This document shows positions 1-6,345 of a stretch of 6,345 nucleotides of DNA, one piece after another. The notes beneath the pieces are model-generated. The model had not been told where the DNA came from. It saw nothing but the letters and a program-made list of their open reading frames with translations, and made no database searches. A program made the position numbers and the translations under genes. The stretch's first letter is position 1. The number at the start of each line of letters is the position of its first letter. The stretch covers positions 1 through 6,345 of the forward strand of contig JBNKWA010000040.1 of assembly GCA_050299555.1 (NCBI GenBank), in the 5' to 3' direction. The DNA comes from JBNKWA01 sp050299555. Its GTDB lineage: Bacteria > Pseudomonadota > Alphaproteobacteria > Rhodobacterales > Rhodobacteraceae.

Positions 1-65
1 CCGAAGGCCAGGGCCAGCGCCGCGGCGGCAACCAGCCCCATCTTGGAAGTAGAGTACGCGGACAT
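1..65 (-). CDS. N-terminus of a probable exported protein (3' part outside window)
   Basis: Only the first 21 codons are present; the gene runs off the left edge. The ATG at 65-63 is preceded by a good ribosome binding site: AGGAG five bases upstream, within GAGAGGAGAATCT. The visible peptide begins MSAYSTSKMG and continues as an uninterrupted Ala/Leu/Val stretch from about residue 10 to 21. That is the n-region (with Lys8) and hydrophobic core of a Sec signal peptide, or possibly the first membrane anchor. A second in-frame ATG at codon 9 has no ribosome binding site. The gene follows sufS after a 107-bp gap holding a TTGACA element, so it is probably a separate transcription unit. The mature protein is not visible and its function cannot be named. 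Confidence 0.6.
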   Translation of the reverse strand, partial: MSAYSTSKMGLVAAAALALAF

Positions 66-87
66 AGATTCTCCTCTCGCGCGGACG

Positions 88-116
88 AAGGCCCCCGTCG
101 GCGAAAGCAGTGTCAA
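88..116 (-). promoter_or_regulatory. Candidate promoter for the exported-protein gene
   Basis: Read on the minus strand, 116-111 is TTGACA, a perfect match to the sigma-70 -35 consensus, 45 bases before the ATG at 65. At a 17-bp spacing the -10 position (93-88) reads GGCCTT, which is a poor match. Weak -10 elements behind a conserved TTGAC are common in Rhodobacterales, so a promoter is plausible, but it rests mainly on the -35 hexamer and the position. Confidence 0.35.
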
Positions 117-135
117 ACCGCGCGTGAACCACCGT

Positions 136-160
136 TGAACCGGCAGTTATCTTCGGTTCA
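136..160. repeat. Inverted repeat just after sufS (TGAACCG / CGGTTCA)
   Basis: TGAACCG at 136-142 and CGGTTCA at 154-160 form a perfect 7-bp inverted repeat around an 11-base spacer, starting 12 bases after the sufS stop codon. A second TGAACC at 125-130 repeats the left arm in direct orientation 11 bp away, about one helical turn. In the sufS transcript the repeat could fold into a stem, but no T-run follows, so it is not a canonical intrinsic terminator. It could instead be an operator for the gene starting at 65, since it lies just upstream of the TTGACA element. Confidence 0.4.
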
Positions 161-172
161 TGCAGGCGGAAA

Positions 173-1393
173 TCAGCCGAACAGCTCGCGGCACAACTCC
201 AGCGCCTCGACCAGCCGGTCGACCTCGTCGGTGGTGTTGTAAAGCCCGAAGGACGCCCGGCAAGTTGCCGTCACACCGAGGAAATCCATCAGCGGCTGGG
301 CGCAGTGATGGCCCGCCCGCACGGCGATGCCCTTGCGGTCGACGACGGTCGAGATGTCATGCGGATGCCCGGCCCCGTCGATGGTGAACGAGAAAATTGC
401 GCCCTTTCCCTTGGCCTGCCCCTGCACCTTCAGCCAGTTCAGCCCGCGGAAGCGTTCGGCGGCGTAATCGCGCAAAGTGGCCTCGTGCGCAGCGATCGCC
501 TCCAGCCCCAGCCCGCGCATGTATTCGATCGCCACGCCAAGCCCGATCATCTGCACGATGCCGGGGGTGCCGGCCTCGAACTTCATCGGCGGATCGGCAT
601 AGCTGACGCGGTCGCGATGCACCTCGCGGATCATGTCACCGCCCCCCATGAAGGGCCGCATCTCCGGCTGCCGCTCGCGGCGGATATAGACCGCGCCCGA
701 GGCGGTGGGGCCATACAGCTTGTGCCCGGTGATGCAGTAGAAATCGCAGCCGATCGCCTGCACATCGACAGCCATGTGCACCGCCGCCTGGCTGCCGTCG
801 ATGGCGGTGGCGATGCCGCGCCGCCGCGCCTCGGCGCAGATGGTGGCCACATCCACCACCGTTCCCAGCACGTTCGACATGTGGGTGATGGCCACCAGCC
901 TTGTCCGCGGCCCCATGGCGTCGATCACCCGCTGCGGATCGAGGCTGCCGTCCGCCTCCGGCTCGACCCATTTCAGCACCACGCCCTGGCGCTCGCGCAG
1001 GAAGTGCCACGGCACGATGTTGGCGTGGTGCTCCATCACGCTCAGCACGATCTCGTCGCCGGCCTCAAGCCGCGGCATCGCCCAGGCATAGGCGATCAGG
1101 TTGAACCCCTCGGTCGAGCCGGTGGTATAGACGATCTCGTCCTCGCCCCGGGCGCCCAGGAAATCCCGGATCACCTCCCGCACCGCCTCGTATTTCTCGG
1201 TGGCGAGGTTCGATAGCGTATGCAAGCCCCTGTGAACGTTGGCGTATTCTTCCGCGTATGCGCGCGTCACCGCCTCGATCACCGCCTTGGGCTTCTGCGC
1301 CGAGGCGCCGTTGTCGAGATAGACCAGGGGCTTTCCGTTGACCTCGCGCGACAGAATCGGAAAGTCCGCCCGCACGGCGTTCACGTCATACAT
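173..1393 (-). CDS. sufS: Cysteine desulfurase SufS (group II, PLP-dependent)
   Basis: SufS removes sulfur from L-cysteine as a persulfide on its active-site cysteine, giving alanine, and supplies that sulfur to the SUF scaffold in the cytoplasm. Counting from the ATG at 1393 (406 residues, the length of E. coli SufS): the PLP-binding lysine is Lys225 in TGHKLYGP, the MEHHANIVPW segment carries the cofactor-stacking His near 123, and the catalytic cysteine is Cys364 in RAGHHCAQP, the position known from E. coli SufS. The C-terminal ATCRASFGLYNT segment is also typical. Another in-frame ATG lies three codons upstream at 1402, but there the GGGGGA sequence touches the ATG; for the ATG at 1393 it sits about 9 bases away, so 1393 is preferred. 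The gene is last in the operon, 27 bases after the third Yip1-like gene. No sulfur-transfer partner (SufE or SufU) is in the window. Confidence 0.95.
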   Translation of the reverse strand: MYDVNAVRADFPILSREVNGKPLVYLDNGASAQKPKAVIEAVTRAYAEEYANVHRGLHTLSNLATEKYEAVREVIRDFLGARGEDEIVYTTGSTEGFNLIAYAWAMPRLEAGDEIVLSVMEHHANIVPWHFLRERQGVVLKWVEPEADGSLDPQRVIDAMGPRTRLVAITHMSNVLGTVVDVATICAEARRRGIATAIDGSQAAVHMAVDVQAIGCDFYCITGHKLYGPTASGAVYIRRERQPEMRPFMGGGDMIREVHRDRVSYADPPMKFEAGTPGIVQMIGLGVAIEYMRGLGLEAIAAHEATLRDYAAERFRGLNWLKVQGQAKGKGAIFSFTIDGAGHPHDISTVVDRKGIAVRAGHHCAQPLMDFLGVTATCRASFGLYNTTDEVDRLVEALELCRELFG

Positions 1394-1420
1394 TGTCGGC
1401 ATTCCCCCAAGCGCGCGCCA

Positions 1421-2017
1421 CTACCCCGGCTGGGGAAGCTCGACGATCCCGAACAGCGCCAGCAGGATCGACAGGATGACCGTCAGCGCCACCGAGATCA
1501 CCAGTGCCGCGATCAGGCTGATGCCCAGCACCTTGGCGGCGCTGGCAAAGCCGTGGATCTCGGCGACCAGATGGCCAAAGGCCCAAAGGCTCCAGGCCGT
1601 GGCACCCAAAAGCAGGATCAGCGCCAGGCCCGGCAGGATCGCCACCGCGACCACGAAGGCGGCGATCCATCCCAGCCCGACCAAGTTGAGCAGCACCAGC
1701 GCGGCCAGCGATTCGATGAACCCGCCCCGCCCCTCGAAGATCCGCCCGATGCCGAACACCAGCCCGGCGCCGACGATCAGCAGCCCGAACTGCATCACCG
1801 CCGACAGCACCGGCGAGCGCGGCTCCACGACCGGCGCCCCTTCGGCCACCGGCATCATCGGCACGAGAAGCGATTCCGCGATGCCGGCCAGTGCGGCAAC
1901 CGCCGCCGCCGCGCCCAGAAGCGTTCCGAGCCCCGGGTCCAGCGCCAGCAGGTGCCGTATGGCCCGCCTCGGTTCTGTCAGCGTCTCGCGCAGCAACTGC
2001 GCGAGGACATCCTGCAT
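1421..2017 (-). CDS. Yip1-like multi-pass membrane protein, third of three
   Basis: This 198-residue protein has about five strongly hydrophobic segments, roughly at residues 31-54, 72-90, 101-128, 128-150 and 163-190, so it should be an inner-membrane protein. The N-terminal 30 residues are polar and amphipathic (LLRETLTEPRRAIRHL), as in bacterial Yip1-family (PF04893-type) proteins. Residues 142-157 contain WSLWAFGHLVAEIHGF, matching a segment in the two upstream neighbours. The ATG at 2017 directly follows the TGA of the preceding gene (TGAATG, no gap), with AGGGA about 8 bases upstream, so translation is probably coupled. Family assignment is from overall pattern and context; the function in bacteria is unknown. 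Its place between sufD and sufS suggests a link to Fe-S assembly or stress, which is inference only. Confidence 0.8.
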   Translation of the reverse strand: MQDVLAQLLRETLTEPRRAIRHLLALDPGLGTLLGAAAAVAALAGIAESLLVPMMPVAEGAPVVEPRSPVLSAVMQFGLLIVGAGLVFGIGRIFEGRGGFIESLAALVLLNLVGLGWIAAFVVAVAILPGLALILLLGATAWSLWAFGHLVAEIHGFASAAKVLGISLIAALVISVALTVILSILLALFGIVELPQPG

Positions 2018-2680
2018 TCAAAAGATCCCTGTCGCCCTGAGATAGATCGCTCCTACCAGAGCGATCAGGGCAAGAACAGACATCACCATGAAGGGGATCG
2101 AATTGCGCACGAAACCGTGCGCCTCGGCCAGACCCTGGCTGATGAACCAGATGAACGGCACCAGGCTCAGCCAGTAGGGCGGCAGCGCCACCCACTCCTC
2201 GCGCAGGATCGGGAAATACGGGTTCAGCCAGCTGATCAGCACGGTGACGATGGCCATCAGCAGCCCGAAGGGCGCCGCCACCAGCGCGCCCCAGAACAGG
2301 CCGCAGCGGGTCTCCTTCCAGCTTCCCCTGCCGCCGCAGGCCCGCGCCCCGGCCCACAAGAAAAAGCTGAACACGTACATCGAGGCGGTGCGCGCCATCA
2401 GCGCCGCCACCAGCCAGACGCCGATTTCCACCGGAATATAGGCCTCGATCCCCGAGATCGGCGATACCACCGTCTTCAGCGACCAGCTGAGGAAGAAGAT
2501 CATGTCCGACAGCAGGATGTAGAACAGCAGCCGATGCTCTTCGAGGTTCTCGTCGATCAGGCGGCGCGTCGCCTGGCGCATGTCCGCCCAGGATTCGAGG
2601 ATCCGGATCGTGAAGCTGACATCCGAATGCCGCGAACCGGCATATTCGGCATGGGGTACGAAACTGGCCAAGCCTGCCAC
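2018..2680 (-). CDS. Yip1-like multi-pass membrane protein, second of three
   Basis: From the GTG at 2680 this reads 220 residues with about five membrane segments, near residues 51-70, 82-110, 127-152, 168-182 and 194-214. The motif GGRGSWKETRCGLFWGAL (116-133) parallels GGSLNWRHGRLALVWA in the gene before it, and FIWFISQGLAEAHGF (176-190) carries the late motif shared by all three. This supports divergent tandem paralogues. The start is uncertain. GTG 2680 is the furthest in-frame start before a stop at 2719-2717, but has no clear ribosome binding site. The family-like N-terminus seems to begin near residue 21 (VSFTIRILESW), where the codon is GTC, not a start. The next in-frame ATG is at 2581 (residue 34), also weakly supported. 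It ends flush against the next gene's ATG. Function unknown. Confidence 0.75.
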   Translation of the reverse strand: MAGLASFVPHAEYAGSRHSDVSFTIRILESWADMRQATRRLIDENLEEHRLLFYILLSDMIFFLSWSLKTVVSPISGIEAYIPVEIGVWLVAALMARTASMYVFSFFLWAGARACGGRGSWKETRCGLFWGALVAAPFGLLMAIVTVLISWLNPYFPILREEWVALPPYWLSLVPFIWFISQGLAEAHGFVRNSIPFMVMSVLALIALVGAIYLRATGIF

Positions 2681-2690
2681 TCCGTTGCAG

Positions 2691-2710
2691 GGCCATCCAC
2701 AGGGACGGCC
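2691..2710 (-). other. Predicted mRNA hairpin in the gap between two Yip1-like genes
   Basis: In the minus-strand transcript 2710-2691 reads GGCCGUCC-CUGU-GGAUGGCC: an 8-bp stem including one G-U pair, closing a 4-base loop. It sits in the 76-bp gap between the first and second Yip1-like genes, 10 bases upstream of the GTG at 2680. There is no U-run after it, so a standard intrinsic terminator is unlikely. It could affect mRNA stability or access to the weak start at 2680. Confidence 0.4.
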
Positions 2711-2756
2711 AACTCGTTACCCCCGGCGGGCAAGGTATGGTCGAAATCGGCCGCAA

Positions 2757-3362
2757 TTATGGCGCCGCCAGACCGGCCAGCAGAAAGACCGGCGCCGCCA
2801 GTGCCAGCGCCATGGCGACAAAAACCGGCAGTGTGCGGGCGAATCCCGCCGCCTCCGCCAGGCATGCGGCCCAGATCCACAGGAAGGCCACGAAGCCCAG
2901 CAGGCCAAGGCCGCGCGCCACCACGGCAGGCACCAGGCCGACCGCCGCGGCGGCCTCGGCAAGGCCGCCCAGCAGCAGCACCGGCAGCGCCAGCACCAGC
3001 GCCCAGACCAGCGCCAGCCGGCCATGGCGCCAGTTCAGGCTGCCACCGGCGACGCGTGCCACAAGCGTTACCAGCGCCGCCGCGGCATAGATCATCAGCG
3101 GGGTGAAGAAGAACGAGGCGATGAACCGCCCGGTGATCACCCCGGCCGGCGTCGCCTCGGCGCCCAGGCGCGGTGCCGAGGCCAGCGCCGCCGGCAGGCC
3201 GCTGACAAAGCCCAGGCCCGCCACCAGGAAGATCAGCGCCAGGATGCGCTCCTCGCCCGGCGCCCGGGCGATCTGCCGCGCCATCGCGGCGCGAAAGTCC
3301 GGCCAGCCGGCAATGACATCGCCGAGAAGCCCGCCGGACGCCCGCTGCCCCGCTCCGGTCAC
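2757..3362 (-). CDS. Yip1-like multi-pass membrane protein, first of three
   Basis: Translated from the GTG at 3362 this is 201 residues with five hydrophobic segments near 40-60, 80-103, 115-135, 148-168 and 178-198. The short amphipathic N-terminus (LLGDVIAGWPDFRAAMARQI, 12-31) is the kind seen before the first helix of bacterial Yip1-family proteins. GGSLNWRHGRLALVWA (106-121) and FLWIWAACLAEAAGF (160-174) recur in modified form in the next gene. The frame stays open upstream to an ATG at 3569, but that would lie wholly inside sufD and encodes Arg/Gly-rich low-quality sequence, so the GTG two bases after the sufD stop is chosen. The ribosome binding site is weak, and coupling to sufD translation is likely. 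Role unknown; probably an inner-membrane protein co-expressed with the SUF genes. Confidence 0.8.
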   Translation of the reverse strand: MTGAGQRASGGLLGDVIAGWPDFRAAMARQIARAPGEERILALIFLVAGLGFVSGLPAALASAPRLGAEATPAGVITGRFIASFFFTPLMIYAAAALVTLVARVAGGSLNWRHGRLALVWALVLALPVLLLGGLAEAAAAVGLVPAVVARGLGLLGFVAFLWIWAACLAEAAGFARTLPVFVAMALALAAPVFLLAGLAAP

Positions 3363-3364
3363 GG

Positions 3365-4659
3365 CTAGCTGCCCGTATGGCGCGCCGTCCAGGCCGCCAG
3401 CCGGCCGCGGATGTCCCCGGCCAGCCGCTCGTCCTCGATCTCGGCGATCGCCTCGTCGAGGAAGGCCAGCACCAGCATGTTCTGCGCCTCGGCCTTCGGC
3501 ACCCCGCGCGAGACCAGATAGAACAGCGCGTCGGCATCCACCGCGCCGCAGGTCGACCCGTGGCTGCACTTCACGTCGTCGGCATAGATCTCCAGCTCGG
3601 GCTTGGCCAGGAACGTGCTGTCCTCGTCCAGAAGCAGCCCCTGGCTCAGCTGATAGCCGTCGGTCTTCTGCGCCCCCTGCCGGACCAGGATCTTGCCCTG
3701 GAACACGCCCGCCGCGCCGTTCCTGAGCACCTTCTTGAACACCTGCCGGCTTTCGCAGCCCTCGGCGTCATGGGTCACGAAGACCGTGTCGTCCTGGTGG
3801 AACTCGCCATCGCCGACGCAGGCGCCCGCCAGATGGGCAAAGGCGCCGTCGCCGGTCAGCTCGACCACATGCTCGTTGCGGGTCAGGGTGCCGTTCACCG
3901 TCAGCGTGAACGACTTGTAGCGGCTTTCCGTACCCAGCCGGGCAAAGACATGCGTCACCGCCTGCCGCTTGTGGTCGCGGCCCTGGGCGCGGACATGGTG
4001 GAAGGCGGCGCCGTCGGCCACCTCGACCTCCATGCACTTGTTGATCCGCGCCGCCGCCGGGCCGTTCTCCAGCAAGGTCAGCTCGGCCCCGGCCTCGACC
4101 TTGACCAGATGGTGGATCACCGCATCGGCGGTCTCGTCGCTGCGCTGGTAGATCAGCGAGATCGGCCGCGCCGCCCTGCCCGTGGCGCGGATCGCCAGCC
4201 CCTCGGCCGCCACTGCGGTATTGAGCGCCCCGAAGGGCCGCGCCACCGGCGACTGGCCGCGCGCCTCCAGCACGCCGAACAGATCCCGCGCCCAGTGGAT
4301 GTCCTTGGCCAGCGCCCGGGCCAGCGGCTCGATCTCCACGCCGTCCAGCGCCAGGGGATCGCTGTCGGCCTCCGACAGCACCCCGTCGACAAAGACCACG
4401 CGCAGCCGCTCGACCTCGCCGAAGACCGGCTTGGCGTCGGCGCGATAGTCGTCCGCCGGCTCGGGTTCGGCGGCGTTCAGCCGCCCCGGATCGGTGAAGC
4501 GCCAGTATTCGTCCCGGCGCCCCGGGGCGCCCATCGCCAGCAGCCGCCCGCGCGCCGCGGCCCGCGCCTCCTCGGCCCAGCGGGCACCCTCACCGGGCGC
4601 CGCGTGGCGGCCGATCAGCGCCGCCGCCGCGCCGTTGTCCTTCACCTCCGCCAGCGCCA

Positions 4660-4660
<1 letters not shown>
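3365..4660 (-). CDS. sufD: Fe-S cluster assembly scaffold protein SufD
   Basis: SufD pairs with SufB and two SufC subunits in the cytoplasmic SufBC2D scaffold on which Fe-S clusters are built. The 431-residue product has the usual SufD layout. An N-terminal helical part ends in GAPGRRDEYWRFTDP; a central beta-helix region follows; and the conserved C-terminal core LEIYADDVKCSHGSTCGAVD carries His367 in CSHGST, which corresponds to the SufD histidine implicated with a SufB cysteine in cluster formation. The helical C-terminus (RGVPKAEAQNMLVLAFLDEA) is also typical and contacts SufC. The ATG at 4660 overlaps the sufC stop by one base (TGATG), with GAGG about 9 bases upstream inside the end of sufC. 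An in-frame GTG one codon earlier and a longer frame inside sufC are less likely. No inactivating change seen. Confidence 0.95.
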
Positions 4661-5415
<755 letters not shown>

Positions 5416-5448
5416 ACTTCCTCACTCTCATCCGGACCTGGCCGAACT

Positions 5449-5718
5449 TCAGATGTTGTCGATATCGGCCAGCGTGTCGTCGGGTTTGGCCGGCGGCGGC
5501 ACCGCCTCGCCCCGGTCCTCGGGGCGATACCAGTTGAACAGCCGCGCCGCGTACCAGTGGGCGTAGTGGAACAGCACCCCGAAAAGCGCCGTCTTCAGGA
5601 TCGCCGACAGGAATGCCGAGGTCGCGGTGACGTTCGGCCCGCTCAGCCAATAGGCCGAGCCGAAGCTGAGCACGAAGTAGATGACCACCGCCAGGATGGT
5701 CGCGCCGATCAGCCGCAT
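5449..5718 (-). CDS. Small protein with two membrane helices, unknown function
   Basis: This 89-residue protein has two clear hydrophobic helices, at about residues 4-25 (ATILAVVIYFVLSFGSAYW) and 36-53 (FLSAILKTALFGVLFHY), then an aromatic, basic juxtamembrane segment (HWYAARLFNWYRPE). The tail is short, proline-rich and acidic, ending DDTLADIDNI. It is probably a hairpin in the inner membrane. The ATG at 5718 overlaps the stop of the YbjQ gene by one base (TGATG), with GGAG eight bases upstream; a GTG one codon earlier (5721) is possible. Coupling to ybjQ and the 33-base distance to sufC place it in the SUF transcript. I do not recognise a named family. Its charged tail could face the cytoplasm and meet SUF proteins, but this is speculation. 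Confidence 0.8.
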   Translation of the reverse strand: MRLIGATILAVVIYFVLSFGSAYWLSGPNVTATSAFLSAILKTALFGVLFHYAHWYAARLFNWYRPEDRGEAVPPPAKPDDTLADIDNI

Positions 5719-6038
5719 CACACCTTCTCCACCGTTACCGAGGTACCCGAGGCCGAGACCATCAGCATCGACTGCCCGACCACCTCATAGTCGAGATCGA
5801 CGCCGACCACCGCGTTGCCGCCGGCATCGCGGGCCCGGTCCTCAAGCTCGCCCAGCGCCGTTTCCCGCGCCTCGGCGAGGCTTTTCTCATAGGCGCCCGA
5901 GCGGCCGCCGATGATGTCGGTGATGCCGGCGAAAAGGTCACGCACCACATTGGCGCCGAGGATCGCCTCGCCGACGACGACGCCGTGATAGGCGGCGATG
6001 CGGTGGCCCTCGACCGAGGGCGTAGTGGTCACGATCAT
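5718..6038 (-). CDS. YbjQ/UPF0145 family protein (DUF74)
   Basis: The 106-residue protein has the length and pattern of the YbjQ family (PF01906, often labelled 'heavy-metal-binding' in databases, although biochemical function is not settled). It opens with a short beta strand, MIVTTTPSVEGHRI, and has GVVVGEAILGANVVRDLFAGITDIIGG split over residues 19-45, then SGAYEKSLAEARETAL (47-62) and the hallmark GNAVVGVDLDYE (74-85). In known structures this family forms compact oligomeric rings; that is family knowledge, not seen here. No Cys is present and His is limited to residues 12 and 18, which argues against a classical metal-thiolate site in this copy. The ATG at 6038 has an AGGGAAG site about 7 bases upstream. 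It lies 37 bases after the preceding ORF and overlaps the following two-helix gene by one base, so it probably belongs to the SUF operon. Confidence 0.88.
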   Translation of the reverse strand: MIVTTTPSVEGHRIAAYHGVVVGEAILGANVVRDLFAGITDIIGGRSGAYEKSLAEARETALGELEDRARDAGGNAVVGVDLDYEVVGQSMLMVSASGTSVTVEKV

Positions 6039-6075
6039 GTCCAGACTTCCCTGCTCCTGCTTGCTGGCCGGGGCT

Positions 6076-6345
6076 CTAGGCCGGCACTGTCGACCTGCCC
6101 AGCACCATGGCGCCCACCACCTTCTCCACGAAGGGCTCCAGGCCCTCGGGGCCCGAGCTGCGGTCCTTGAGGTGGATCGAGATGTCGGGCCGCCGGCTGG
6201 CGATGACGCCGATCAGCTCGCCGCGGACATGATCGTCCAGCCCCGCCCCCATGACCACGCAGGCGATCCTCGGCTCGGCCTGAAGCTGGCGGATCACCTC
6301 CTCGCGGTTATGCGCCCCCAGCCATTCCACCGGCATGTGGTCGAG
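6076..6345 (-). CDS. Conserved-looking alpha/beta protein, 5' end outside window
   Basis: The frame is open to the right edge, giving at least 89 residues up to the TAG at 6078-6076. An internal ATG at 6336 exists, but the nine bases before it in the window (CTCGACCAC) hold no ribosome binding site, so the gene probably starts further upstream. The sequence alternates strands and helices: VEWLGAH, then REEVIRQLQAEP, IACVVMGAG, VRGELIGVIASRRP, ISIHLKD, and a C-terminal EGLEPFVEKVVGAMV helix. This suggests part of a small Rossmann-like or receiver-like fold. The segment HLKDRSSGPEG after the last strand is the most distinctive part. I do not recognise the family. It is 37 bases upstream of ybjQ and on the same strand, so may be co-transcribed with it. 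Confidence 0.6.
   Translation of the reverse strand, partial: LDHMPVEWLGAHNREEVIRQLQAEPRIACVVMGAGLDDHVRGELIGVIASRRPDISIHLKDRSSGPEGLEPFVEKVVGAMVLGRSTVPA

Noticed and set aside
136..160. Intrinsic terminator after sufS
   Set aside because: The inverted repeat has an 11-base loop, only 7 bp of stem and no T-run, so I list it as a repeat rather than as a terminator.
2691..2710. Intrinsic terminator inside the operon
   Set aside because: The stem is good, but no run of T follows it in the direction of transcription, and sufS lies further downstream with operon-like spacing.
1220..3106. 628-codon open frame on the plus strand
   Set aside because: It lies opposite four well-supported minus-strand genes, and its product is low-complexity (His, Arg, Gln, Asp and Pro rich), as expected from the antisense of GC-rich hydrophobic coding sequence.
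2557..3537. 326-codon open frame on the minus strand overlapping the first Yip1-like gene
   Set aside because: It is in a different frame and Arg/Gly/Ala-rich without membrane pattern, while the overlapping frame gives clean membrane helices and family-like motifs.
3363..3569. Possible longer N-terminus of the first Yip1-like protein starting at 3569
   Set aside because: The extra 69 residues lie inside the conserved C-terminal part of sufD and are Arg/Gly-rich. The GTG two bases after the sufD stop gives a normal-length protein.

Overview
The window is a high-GC stretch (roughly two-thirds G+C) whose protein sequences look like those of an alphaproteobacterium, most likely Rhodobacterales (a Rhodobacter- or Paracoccus-like organism). 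This rests on the SufS, SufC and SufD sequences, the Yip1-type membrane genes lying beside them, and codons rich in G or C at the third position. All supported genes are on the minus strand, so the region reads from right (6345) to left (1). The long plus-strand reading frames are antisense shadows of these genes, a common effect of high GC.

In order of transcription: the 3' part of an unrecognised small alpha/beta protein that enters from the right edge (6345-6076); a YbjQ/UPF0145 family protein (6038-5718); an 89-residue protein with two membrane helices (5718-5449); sufC, the ATPase of the SUF Fe-S assembly scaffold (5415-4660); sufD, its partner scaffold protein (4660-3365); three consecutive multi-pass membrane proteins that look like distant Yip1-family relatives (3362-2757, 2680-2018, 2017-1421); and sufS, the group II cysteine desulfurase (1393-173). 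After sufS comes a 107-bp non-coding gap with an inverted repeat and a TTGACA promoter element. The first 21 codons of a new gene encoding a probable exported protein (65-1) follow.

The genes from 6038 to 173 have the spacing of one operon. Several junctions overlap by one base (TGATG at ybjQ/2-TM gene and sufC/sufD), one abuts exactly (TGAATG at the second/third Yip1 genes), and the others are 2 to 76 bp apart. SufS removes sulfur from cysteine as a persulfide, and SufC with SufD (and SufB, which is not in this window and is probably upstream to the right) assembles Fe-S clusters. The core chemistry is well known. The less explained part is the accessory cargo carried in the same transcript: YbjQ, the two-helix protein and three different Yip1-like membrane proteins that share a late 'AE(A/I)xGF' motif. 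These suggest a membrane-linked extension of the SUF system, but nothing in the sequence states what they do. No rRNA, tRNA, CRISPR array, insertion sequence or sign of recent transfer was seen.
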